13,794 bases of DNA from JALYIM01 sp040003205 (GTDB lineage Bacteria; Acidobacteriota; Terriglobia; Terriglobales; Acidobacteriaceae), in contig JBDUDA010000050.1 of NCBI GenBank assembly GCA_040003205.1, forward strand, positions 1-13,794, in the 5' to 3' direction. The notes beneath the pieces are model-generated. The model did not search any database. It was given only the letters and a program-made list of their open reading frames with translations, and had not been told where the DNA came from. Of this stretch, positions 6,474 to 13,553 are shown piece by piece. A program made the translations under genes and the position numbers. How positions within the stretch are numbered: the first letter of the stretch is position 1; every line of letters starts with the position of its first letter.

Positions 6474-7462
6474 CGCAGGCAGATGGAAGATGTGCTGGTC
6501 GAAGCCCGCAAAAAAATTACGCGGTTGCGGCGGATCGGGCCGCCTAAGGTAAATCCGAATTGCTGTTGCTGATCGTGAGGCTTGAAGTCTAGAAATGGAT
6601 GGCGCGCATCGAATGAACTATTACGCAGGAAATAGAAAGCATTTCCACGAATGTGGTTTGACCCCGATTTCGTAACCACGTTCACTACCGCGCCTCCTGC
6701 GCGTCCGAGTTCCGGCCCATAGGTGTTGGCTGATACTCGAAATTCCTGCACCACTTCATTCGAAAATTGATAAGGAGCGCGATAACGTCCAGTAGCCTGC
6801 GAGAAGAAGGCATTGTTATTGTCGCCGCCGTCCACCAGATAACTTGACTGAAATCCGCGAATGCCACCAAAGGCGAGGTCGCCATTCGATCCCGAGGTTA
6901 GTCCGCGAGGGTCTTGGGTTACCCCTGGAGTGAGCAGCGCGAGGTCAGTAAATCGTCGTCCGTTGAGCGGGACTCCGTTGATGGTGCTCTCATCGATTAA
7001 CGACGACACCGCACTCGGCTGCGCCTCCACTAACTGAGCGGCACCGGAAACTGTGATGGTTTCTTTAGCCCCTGCGACGGCCAAGTGAAACTCTAGCGTA
7101 GTGATGCCTCCCACATCGGCCCGCAACTTGGGGGTGATCTGCGGCGACATGTGATCGGCGGTGGCGCGGCCTGCATAATCCCCCGGCGGAAGCTGCTCGA
7201 ATGCGAACCGTCCTTCGGGGTCCGTCGTGCCGGAGTATCGGAACCCGGTTTCCTCATTCACCAGTGCGACGGTAGCGCCGCCGATTGTCCCACCATTAAC
7301 GTCTATGACCCTTCCGCGAATAACCGCCGTGGAAGAATCCTGCCCCGGCGCGAGAGCAGGAAAGCCCATGAACGCCACAAATAAGAGAATGGCCGGTGTC
7401 CACCGGTTTCTGCGGTAACGGCTTATGCGAAGTTCGGAGATCCAACAGCATGGCATGCTCAC
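6458..7462 (-). CDS. TonB-dependent receptor (Oar-like), signal peptide, regulatory-like and plug domains before the frameshift
   Basis: This 334-residue frame has an arginine-rich n-region, a hydrophobic stretch (about 23-39, TPAILLFVAFMGFPALA) and a likely cleavage near APGQ-DSS. A carboxypeptidase-regulatory-like beta-sandwich follows at about 45-125 (IRGRVIDVNGGTIGGATV, EGRFAFEQLPPGDY). The plug domain runs from about 135 to 310 (LNGRRFTDLALLTPGV, FGGIRGFQSSYLVDGGDNN, GRAGGAVVNVVTKSGSN). After GGPIRRNRVIF the frame changes at T7 (6510-6516) and ends in about 18 unrelated residues and a TGA. GTG at 7462 and ATG at 7456 are possible starts; GGTAGG five bases before 7456 favours the ATG. It is 263 bases downstream of cmk, beyond a multi-hairpin repeat, so it is probably transcribed separately. 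Confidence 0.85.
   Translation of the reverse strand: MSMPCCWISELRISRYRRNRWTPAILLFVAFMGFPALAPGQDSSTAVIRGRVIDVNGGTIGGATVALVNEETGFRYSGTTDPEGRFAFEQLPPGDYAGRATADHMSPQITPKLRADVGGITTLEFHLAVAGAKETITVSGAAQLVEAQPSAVSSLIDESTINGVPLNGRRFTDLALLTPGVTQDPRGLTSGSNGDLAFGGIRGFQSSYLVDGGDNNNAFFSQATGRYRAPYQFSNEVVQEFRVSANTYGPELGRAGGAVVNVVTKSGSNHIRGNAFYFLRNSSFDARHPFLDFKPHDQQQQFGFTLGGPIRRNRVIFLRASTSTSSICLRWSDL
6510..6516 (-). other. T7 homopolymer at which the receptor reading frame breaks
   Basis: On the minus strand the reading GTA ATT TTT TTG CGG gives VIFLR and leaves the family frame. With eight T the reading is VIFFAGFDQHIF, which continues the receptor without loss. The site also has the form U UUU UUG, so a -1 ribosomal slip would give VIFLAGFDQ. 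The cause could be a base-call error, a real deletion, RNA-polymerase slippage or ribosomal frameshifting. Confidence 0.75.
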
Positions 7463-7564
7463 CTACCGCGAAAAAAAGATGGCGGTGAGTCCATCAACGA
7501 GGGAATGTCTCTGGTGTATCAGCAGGCTGCCGTCGCGTCTGTGACGAATGAACCTATTTTTCTG

Positions 7565-7691
7565 TGGAAGAGCGGCCATTATGGCCGCGTTAAGACGCAC
7601 AAGCCGTCGGCCCTTTAGGGCCTGAGGTCTCTGCGGCCAGAGCCGCAATGAACACACATCTCTACCACGGATCTAAGGGGCCGCTCTTCCA
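7565..7691. repeat. 127-bp multi-hairpin element with 13-bp terminal inverted repeats (copy B)
   Basis: The ends are perfect inverted repeats: TGGAAGAGCGGCC (7565-7577) and GGCCGCTCTTCCA (7679-7691). Inside are three perfect hairpins in tandem: GCGGCCAT/ATGGCCGC (7572-7579, 7581-7588), GGCCCT/AGGGCC around TT (7609-7614, 7617-7622) and TGCGGC/GCCGCA around CAGA (7632-7637, 7642-7647). The layout can fold as a closed stem with three arms. It contains no credible gene and no transposase. It fills most of the cmk-receptor gap and may act as a transcription boundary. Confidence 0.75.
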
Positions 7692-7700
7692 ATCGCCACT

Positions 7701-7714
7701 CGCAGGTTACTGCG
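7701..7714 (-). terminator. short hairpin after the cmk stop
   Basis: CGCAG (7701-7705) and CTGCG (7710-7714) pair around a 4-base loop, 11 bases past the cmk TGA. The stem is short and no T-run follows, so it is only a candidate for ending the aspS-cmk transcript. The larger element at 7565-7691 lies just beyond. Confidence 0.3.
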
Positions 7715-7725
7715 GCGGCTGGAAA

Positions 7726-8403
7726 TCATAGCTTCGTCTGAACCAGTTCGAAAACCTTCCGGAAGACCTCGTCTTCCGAGAGGCCGCTGGAATCCAGCAT
7801 CGAGGCGTCAGCCGCCGCTTCCAGGGGCGAGGCAGCGCGAGTGCGATCGCGACGGTCCCGCTCGCGCAGCTCGGCGGCTTTGGCCTCTGCCGCCGGACCT
7901 TCCAATTGATGTTGTTGTGAGCGGCGCTGCTCGCGCACAACCGGATCGGCGTCCAAAAATATTTTCACATCGGCATGGGGGAAAACCTTCGTCCCGATGT
8001 CGCGGCCTTCCATGACTACGCCGCCTCCGGCGCCCATTTTTTGTTGGCGCGCAACCATCCACTCGCGCACCTTGGGATGCACGGAAACTCGCGATGCTCC
8101 TTCGGTGACGTCGGTCTCGCGCACGCGGGAGCTCACGTCCAGGCCATCGAGTAGAACTCGATTTCCTCCGAACGAGGGCTCGAGCTCAATGCGGGAATTG
8201 CCGGTGAGATTTAGAAGTGCAGTTTCATCATCGAAAGACACGTCGCGCTGAATCGCCTTGAGGGCCAGTGCGCGGTACATCGCGCCACTCTCAAGATTCA
8301 CGTATCCGAGCTTGCGGGCAAGACGGGAGGCGATGGTGCTTTTGCCGGCGCCGGCCGGTCCGTCAATGGCGATGATTAGTTTGCGAGATTGCGCGTCCGT
8401 CAT
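7726..8403 (-). CDS. cmk: cytidylate kinase (CMP/dCMP kinase)
   Basis: The enzyme phosphorylates CMP and dCMP with ATP in the cytosol to supply CDP and dCDP. The 225-residue length is standard. The Walker A loop is G15-T23 (GPAGAGKST). The NMP-binding part follows with SGAMYRALAL at about 39-48. MEGRDIGTKVFP (about 131-142) and DRRDRTRAASPL (about 182-193) are the family's CMP-binding and lid motifs. The start ATG at 8403 gives the usual short N-terminus before the P-loop; no clear Shine-Dalgarno site precedes it. The gene lies 34 bases after the AlkZ-related gene on the same strand, so the two are probably co-transcribed, with cmk last in the operon. Confidence 0.95.
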   Translation of the reverse strand: MTDAQSRKLIIAIDGPAGAGKSTIASRLARKLGYVNLESGAMYRALALKAIQRDVSFDDETALLNLTGNSRIELEPSFGGNRVLLDGLDVSSRVRETDVTEGASRVSVHPKVREWMVARQQKMGAGGGVVMEGRDIGTKVFPHADVKIFLDADPVVREQRRSQQHQLEGPAAEAKAAELRERDRRDRTRAASPLEAAADASMLDSSGLSEDEVFRKVFELVQTKL

Positions 8404-8437
8404 GAGAAGAAAGAGAAAACGATTTTACACATCTCGG

Positions 8438-9349
8438 CTAATTTCTCCGCGCGGGGGTTCTGCGATGCCGCAGGCTTTCGCCAGGGCGCGGCACTCTCGG
8501 TGCGGGCTCCGCTTTTGCCGGCGTGATTTGAATGAGAGTCCGGCTTCCCACGCGAATGTAACTCAATTCCCGCGCCGCGAGCAGCGCTTTGATTGCGTCC
8601 TGTACGCGCGAGCGGGGAACAAAATTGCCGAAGAATGTTTCGATTTCCTGCTGCTCGGCGGCAATCATCGAATCGAGGTATTTGGAAATCAGCGCGCTCA
8701 GCGCTTCGCCCACCGACAAGTTCATCCCTTCGCGAACGGAGTCTGGTGACCAGCGATAGAGCACATCCCACGACGATCCCTCCGCTGGCTGATAATCCAC
8801 ACGAGTAATGCGGAGGCGCGACCACAACTCACCAAGCGCGTGATCGAGCGCCGCAAATGAAACGCTGCCGCCCAGCCCGTCGCGCATTCTTTGTTTTGAT
8901 ACCGGACCTTCGCGGCTGACAAATTCGAAGGCATCGCACGCGAGTTGCGAATACTCCGAGCGCGCTCCTGCCTTCGGGGCCTGCTTAGGATTGCGTTCTC
9001 CGACCAACGCATAGAAATATGGAAAGATCGAGGCCGCCACCAAAAGACCGTTATTAACATCCATCAGATTTGCCTCGAAAGCGTCGCGCTCACGCAACAT
9101 GCGCACCATCAGGCCGGTTGCTTCCTGCGCTCGCGGATCGGCGAAAGAATCCTTCCACAGTGGCAGATGAGAGTCCGAGCCTGTGAACGCCCCGATAAAA
9201 GTTGGCAGCAAAATTGTTTCGCGCATGGGGTACATCATGCAAAACCCAACCGAATGGATGAACGCGCGCGCGTCTTCCAGCGTACGCACCGGATTTCCGG
9301 TGAGCCGCCATTTTTCCCGTCGCAGCTGCGTGATGTCCTGGTCGGTCAT
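8438..9349 (-). CDS. AlkZ-related winged-helix protein
   Basis: The 303-residue protein matches the pattern I know as AlkZ-related, a relative of the YcaQ/AlkZ winged-helix DNA-glycosylase superfamily. It has an N-terminal DARAFIHSVGFCMMYP segment (26-41), then LWKDSF, FPYFYALVG, and winged-helix-like repeats (FEFVSREGPVSKQRMRD and a second copy near 155-210, VGEALSALISKYLDSM near 220-240). AlkZ/YcaQ enzymes unhook DNA crosslinks using a QxQ or QxD motif in the first domain; I see no such motif, so glycosylase activity cannot be claimed. The last 28 residues are proline/arginine-rich and probably disordered. It sits 42 bases after mutL and 34 before cmk, suggesting co-transcription and perhaps a DNA-related role. 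The family call rests on memory of the pattern, not a search. Confidence 0.65.
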   Translation of the reverse strand: MTDQDITQLRREKWRLTGNPVRTLEDARAFIHSVGFCMMYPMRETILLPTFIGAFTGSDSHLPLWKDSFADPRAQEATGLMVRMLRERDAFEANLMDVNNGLLVAASIFPYFYALVGERNPKQAPKAGARSEYSQLACDAFEFVSREGPVSKQRMRDGLGGSVSFAALDHALGELWSRLRITRVDYQPAEGSSWDVLYRWSPDSVREGMNLSVGEALSALISKYLDSMIAAEQQEIETFFGNFVPRSRVQDAIKALLAARELSYIRVGSRTLIQITPAKAEPAPRVPRPGESLRHRRTPARRN

Positions 9350-9391
9350 AAGAACTCATTCGGAGCGCTGGCGGAGAATCCCCGAATCCCC

Positions 9392-11356
9392 TCAAATTCG
9401 CTTAAAGGCTTTTTGAATATCTTTCATTGAGTATCGCAGAACCACGGGTCGACCGTGCGGGCAACTCATCGGACATTCCGTCTTCGCCAGTTCTGCCAGC
9501 AGCCACTCCATTTTATTTTGTTCCAGCCGCATGTTGACTTTGATGGCAGCGTGGCAGGCAATCGACGCAGCAACCCGGGTGCGAACCCTCTCTAAGTTCA
9601 AGGCTTGGTCTTCCTGTGCCAATTGCTCCAGCAGTTCGTGCAGCATGTTGTCCACCTGCGCCGCGTCAATTCCGGCGGGAGCAACTTTGATCGCAATACT
9701 TCGCGTGCCGAATGGCTCGGCTTCGAATCCATTTTTGGATAACTCGTCAGAAATATCGGTGAAGACTGCCTGCTGCGCGGGCGTGAGCTCCAGAATGAGC
9801 GGCATCAGCAAACGCTGGCTTTCGGCCTGCAAGGCAGCACGCTGCTTCACGATTTTTTCGAAGAGTACACGCTCGTGCGCAACATGCTGGTCAATGATCC
9901 ACAGGCCTTCGTGATTCACCGCCAGAATGAACGATTGTCGAATCTGTCCCAGCGGAGTGAGCGTGGCGAGCGAAGGCGCAAGCTCGCTGGCGACTTCGGC
10001 TTCGTCCGTCATGGGAGGAATGCAACCGTCTCCCGCTACGAAGGCATTCGACCGGGCCACGGGCAACGCCGCGTTCGCATAAATTGCCATACCGCCCTCG
10101 AATTCGAGGCTGCCGGATACGACTGGAGGCGCCGGCGCTTGCAGGGTAAAAGCGTGGACAGGCAGCGCGGAAAACCTTTCCTCATCGGGGAGAGAAGGGT
10201 CGCCGGGCAAAGCCGTGTGAGCAGCCGGGGTAAGGGACGCGCTAGCCGTCGGATGCGCCGAAATCTCGGTCATAAACTGCGGCACCGGACGCGCCTTCAT
10301 CAATGCCGCACGCACCGAGTCCCGCACAAAATCGTGTAATACAGTCTGCTGGCGGAAGCGAACTTCAGTTTTCGAGGGATGAACATTCACGTCCACTTCA
10401 GCCGTGGGCAGTTCAAGAAATAAGAGCACTACGGGATACACAGTGGGCGGCAGAATATTGCGATAGGCTTCCGTCAACGAATGTTGAACCAACCGGTCGC
10501 GAATCAGGCGTCCGTTCACGAAGACATAAATCGAATTGCGATTCAGCTTCTGGATCTCCGGCTTCGATATGAAACCGTGCAGCCGCAGCGCGCCGGGATC
10601 GCTGCGTCCGGCTTCGGTCTCCTGCGCTCTGCGCCACGGAGGAGACTGCGGCAATCCAACACGCTCAAGAGGTTGAGTGGCCGCCACGGGAATCAATTGC
10701 TCGAGAATTTCCTTGCCAAAAACTTGATAAATGCGCTCGCTGTGTCCTGCGACAGGGGGAGCCACAAGCATTGCGTTGGTGGCTGAGTGCAATTCAAAAT
10801 GTTTCTCCGGATGCGCCAGCGCATAGTGCGTAACCAACGAAGCAATGTGAGAGAGCTCGGTGGATTCCGCTTTCAGAAATTTCTTGCGAGCGGGAGTATT
10901 AAAAAAAAGATCGCGAATTGTGATCGAAGTGCCTGGCGGCAGTCCGGCCTCTTCAACTTTGGCAATCTTGCCGCCGTTGATTTCCATAATTGTACCGGAG
11001 GCTTCGTCCTCCACGCATGTCTCCAAACGCAAGCGACACACCGATGCGATGGATGGCAGCGCTTCTCCGCGGAAACCTAACGTCGCAATACTAAGAAGAT
11101 CTTCGGCCTCTTTCATTTTCGAGGTCGCATGCCGTTCGAAAGCGAGGAATGCATCGTCGCGCACCATCCCGCATCCGTTGTCGGTGATCTGAATCAATTT
11201 TCTTCCGCCAGCTTCGACATGGATCCTAATGCGAGTTGCGCCCGCATCCAGCGCATTCTCTAAGAGCTCTTTCACCACCGAAGCCGGGCGCTCCACCACT
11301 TCGCCGGCGGCGATTTTATTAGCAACAGCCTCGGAGAGAACGTGAATGCGTCCCAT
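9392..11356 (-). CDS. mutL: DNA mismatch repair protein MutL with endonuclease motif
   Basis: MutL couples MutS mismatch recognition to strand incision. With the ATG at 11356 (MGRIHVLSEAVANKIAAGEV) the protein has 654 residues. GHKL ATPase motifs are E30 and N34 (KELLENALDAGATRI), DNGCGM (59-64) and GFRGEAL (94-100), each one residue offset from E. coli numbering, which supports this start. The C-terminal part carries DQHVAHERVLFE (489-500), the metal-binding endonuclease motif with valine in place of the usual alanine, ACHAAIK (600-606) and CPHGRP (632-637). This indicates a nicking-competent MutL of the type found in bacteria without MutH. A proline/alanine-rich linker (about 340-445) joins the halves. 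The frame is open to a TTG at 11410, but that start has no Shine-Dalgarno site. aspS lies upstream and the AlkZ-related gene 42 bases downstream. Confidence 0.95.
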   Translation of the reverse strand: MGRIHVLSEAVANKIAAGEVVERPASVVKELLENALDAGATRIRIHVEAGGRKLIQITDNGCGMVRDDAFLAFERHATSKMKEAEDLLSIATLGFRGEALPSIASVCRLRLETCVEDEASGTIMEINGGKIAKVEEAGLPPGTSITIRDLFFNTPARKKFLKAESTELSHIASLVTHYALAHPEKHFELHSATNAMLVAPPVAGHSERIYQVFGKEILEQLIPVAATQPLERVGLPQSPPWRRAQETEAGRSDPGALRLHGFISKPEIQKLNRNSIYVFVNGRLIRDRLVQHSLTEAYRNILPPTVYPVVLLFLELPTAEVDVNVHPSKTEVRFRQQTVLHDFVRDSVRAALMKARPVPQFMTEISAHPTASASLTPAAHTALPGDPSLPDEERFSALPVHAFTLQAPAPPVVSGSLEFEGGMAIYANAALPVARSNAFVAGDGCIPPMTDEAEVASELAPSLATLTPLGQIRQSFILAVNHEGLWIIDQHVAHERVLFEKIVKQRAALQAESQRLLMPLILELTPAQQAVFTDISDELSKNGFEAEPFGTRSIAIKVAPAGIDAAQVDNMLHELLEQLAQEDQALNLERVRTRVAASIACHAAIKVNMRLEQNKMEWLLAELAKTECPMSCPHGRPVVLRYSMKDIQKAFKRI

Positions 11357-11450
11357 GGTATTGAATTCGGAGATCGTGGTCAGTTTCTCAGATGGAAGCA
11401 GGGAAGGCAAAAGTCTGAATTGGGAAAGAGGAAGTGCAAAGCTCGCGGAT

Positions 11451-11497
11451 AGAGCGGGCCTTCAGGCCTGCAATTAGGGCCTGCACAGAAATGCTCT
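11451..11497. repeat. palindromic repeat copy C between aspS and mutL
   Basis: AGAGC (11451-11455) and GCTCT (11493-11497) form a short terminal inverted repeat. Inside, GGCCT (11457-11461) and AGGCC (11464-11468) pair around TC, with GGGCCTG repeated at 11476-11483. The AGAGCGGGCC start resembles the AGAGCGGCC start of copy B (7571). The right arm overlaps the aspS stop codon (11496-11498). It may attenuate transcription between aspS and mutL. Confidence 0.55.
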
Positions 11498-13358
11498 AGC
11501 CCTTGGGGTTCTTCTTCACTTCTATTCCCAGTTCTTTCAGCTGTGCTGCGCTGACTGGTGTGGGAGCATCCACCATCAGGTCCACCGCACGGGCAGTCTT
11601 GGGAAATGGAATCACCTCACGCAAGCTGTCGGCTCCCGCAAGAATCATGACAATTCTGTCGAGACCGAGGGCAATACCGCCATGGGGGGGCGTTCCATAT
11701 TCGAGCGCCTCCAGGAAGAAACCGAAGCGCGACCGCGCTTCCTCCTCGGACATTCCAAGCGCCCGAAAGATTTTGCTTTGGATGTCCTGCCGGTGGATAC
11801 GAATTGAGCCCGAGCCCAGTTCAGTCCCATTCAACACGACGTCGTAGGCCAGTGCTCGAATCTCCCCCAGTGAAGATTTAGGGTCGCGCAATGAGTTCCC
11901 GCTGGTCTCCAGTTTCTCCATGTCATTCTCATGGGGAGAAGTGAAGGGATGGTGCGCCGCGTTCCAGCGCTTGCTGTCCTGGTCCCATTCAAACATGGGG
12001 AAATCTGTGACCCAGAGAAATTTGTAATCCTGTTGCTGAAATGCTCCGTGCTTGGCGGCATATTTTTGCGCGAGGTCTAGGCGCAGAAATCCACACTTCT
12101 CACAAAAGTGCTTTTCAGTTTGTTCGGCCACGGCTGCAACTTCCGGCTTGTCGAGGGCACCCGCCAGCAGCCACAGATCGTCGCTCTCAACATTCGCGAA
12201 CTTGAAGATCTTTTCTGAAAGCGCCGGGTAGTCCTTGCCGAACCTCTTCGGATCGGTCATCAACTGGACGAACGCCGGTCCTTGCGTATGCTGATAGGCG
12301 CCGTATGTCCCAATCGTGCGCCGTTCGGTGCCGGAAATTTCTCCGACCTTTGGGACGCGAATCAGTTGTAGTGGCAGATCTTTTCTGATCTTAAACTTTG
12401 AAGTGAGTTCCTCAAGTTCCTCGGAAGTAACTGCCGCGCGCACATCCACCATCGCCGGCAACCGCATGTCAGGCTTGTCATTCCCATAGAGACGGATCGC
12501 CTCGTCATAACTCATGCGCGGAAACGGGGTCGGAATATCATGTCCCGCGGTTTTGAAGGCGCTCTTAAGAAAACCCTCGACCACTCCCCACACCGTCTCC
12601 TCTTGGGGATAAGATATTTCCAAATCAATCTGCGTGAATTCCGGCTGGCGGTCGGCGCGCAGATCTTCATCGCGAAAACAGCGCACGATCTGGAAGTAGC
12701 GATCGAATCCTGAAATCATCAGAATCTGTTTGAAAAGCTGTGGGGATTGCGGCAAAGCATAAAACGATCCCGGCTGTACCCGGCTGGGGACAAGATAATC
12801 GCGTGCCCCTTCAGGCGTGGACCGGGTCATGAAGGGGGTCTCTATTTCAAAGAAACCTTCCCCCGATAAATATTCCCGGATCGCAATTGCCACCTTGTGA
12901 CGCAATTCGATGTTGCGTTGCATCACCTCGCGGCGCAGATCAATGTAGCGATATTTGAGGCGCATCTCCTCGTTCGGCAGTACAGCCTCACCGGGAAGAA
13001 ATGGAGGTTGTTTGGATTCGTTCAGAATGCGCAACTCTTCCACCACGAGTTCCACGTCGCCGGTGGGCAGGTTCTTGTTGATGGTGTTCGCGTCGCGCTG
13101 CTTGACCATTCCGGACGCGGCGATAACAAATTCGTTGCGCAGAGTCTCCGCCTTGGCGTGGGCGGTCGGATTAATTTCTTTATTGAAAACAATTTGCGTG
13201 ATCCCGTTGCGGTCGCGTAAATCAATAAACAGAAGATTGCCAAGATCGCGGCGCCGGTTCACCCATCCCATGAGCACAGTAGGATTGCCGGCGTCGGAGG
13301 AGCGCAGAGCTCCGCACATGTGAGTTCGTTTCAGGTCGCCTAAAAAATCCAGAGGCAA
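11496..13358 (-). CDS. aspS: aspartyl-tRNA synthetase, bacterial type with GAD insert
   Basis: This class II synthetase charges tRNA-Asp. The 620-residue protein has an N-terminal anticodon-binding OB fold (GWVNRRRDLGNLLFIDLRDR, 31-50), class II motif 2 around 222-245 (RCFRDEDLRADRQPEFTQID), a bacterial GAD insertion at about 300-420 and motif 3 at 559-575 (HGGIALGLDRIVMILAG). L39 in RRRDLG matches the leucine of discriminating enzymes such as that of E. coli; non-discriminating ones commonly have histidine here. The TTG start at 13358 gives the usual FLGDLKRTHMCG N-terminus and has AAAGGG six bases upstream; an internal ATG (13319) would cut into the fold. It is the first gene of the aspS-mutL-AlkZ-related-cmk run and has its own promoter. 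Confidence 0.96.
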   Translation of the reverse strand: MPLDFLGDLKRTHMCGALRSSDAGNPTVLMGWVNRRRDLGNLLFIDLRDRNGITQIVFNKEINPTAHAKAETLRNEFVIAASGMVKQRDANTINKNLPTGDVELVVEELRILNESKQPPFLPGEAVLPNEEMRLKYRYIDLRREVMQRNIELRHKVAIAIREYLSGEGFFEIETPFMTRSTPEGARDYLVPSRVQPGSFYALPQSPQLFKQILMISGFDRYFQIVRCFRDEDLRADRQPEFTQIDLEISYPQEETVWGVVEGFLKSAFKTAGHDIPTPFPRMSYDEAIRLYGNDKPDMRLPAMVDVRAAVTSEELEELTSKFKIRKDLPLQLIRVPKVGEISGTERRTIGTYGAYQHTQGPAFVQLMTDPKRFGKDYPALSEKIFKFANVESDDLWLLAGALDKPEVAAVAEQTEKHFCEKCGFLRLDLAQKYAAKHGAFQQQDYKFLWVTDFPMFEWDQDSKRWNAAHHPFTSPHENDMEKLETSGNSLRDPKSSLGEIRALAYDVVLNGTELGSGSIRIHRQDIQSKIFRALGMSEEEARSRFGFFLEALEYGTPPHGGIALGLDRIVMILAGADSLREVIPFPKTARAVDLMVDAPTPVSAAQLKELGIEVKKNPKG

Positions 13359-13404
13359 GTTTTACCCTTTGGCAGCAAAATTTGAGGATTCAGTGTGAGC
13401 AGAA

Positions 13405-13431
13405 ATTATAAACGTATCGGATAGCTGTCAC
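13405..13431 (-). promoter_or_regulatory. aspS promoter
   Basis: On the minus strand a consensus TATAAT (13405-13410) lies 15 bases downstream of GTGACA (13426-13431), a five-of-six match to the -35 box. The predicted start near 13398 leaves a leader of about 40 bases with AAAGGG before the TTG start. The spacer is shorter than ideal; shifting the -35 one or two bases upstream gives 16-17 with poorer match. Confidence 0.6.
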
Positions 13432-13443
13432 AGCATCTGTGTC

Positions 13444-13530
13444 GCGGGAGACCCCGCCCGCAATCCCAGCAACCTCAGGGGCTAAAGCCCATTCACTTAG
13501 CGGCCAGGGGCGCAGCGTTAAAGCGCTGCT
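13444..13530. repeat. palindromic repeat copy D (three hairpins)
   Basis: Three hairpins occur in a row: GCGGG/CCCGC (13444-13448, 13453-13457), GGGCT/AGCCC around AA (13479-13483, 13486-13490) and GCAGCG/CGCTGC (13512-13517, 13524-13529). Read on the minus strand the order is long hairpin, spacer, GGGCTTTAGCCCCTGAGGT. Copy B on the plus strand has GGCCCTTTAGGGCCTGAGGT at the same relative place, so the two share core sequence as well as shape. It lies immediately upstream of the aspS promoter. Confidence 0.7.
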
Positions 13531-13553
13531 CCACCCTAAGGCAGACCTGCCCG

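Noticed and set aside
7463..7657. Open minus-strand frame of 64 codons between cmk and the receptor
   Set aside because: It runs through the multi-hairpin repeat and has a composition unlike a protein, with no ribosome-binding site.
7565..7691. Complete insertion sequence
   Set aside because: Only 127 bp with no transposase frame; no clear target duplication could be seen at the ends.
11357..11410. Extended N-terminus of MutL from a TTG start
   Set aside because: MutL proteins start just before the IAAGEVVERP motif, as with the ATG at 11356, and no ribosome-binding site precedes the TTG.
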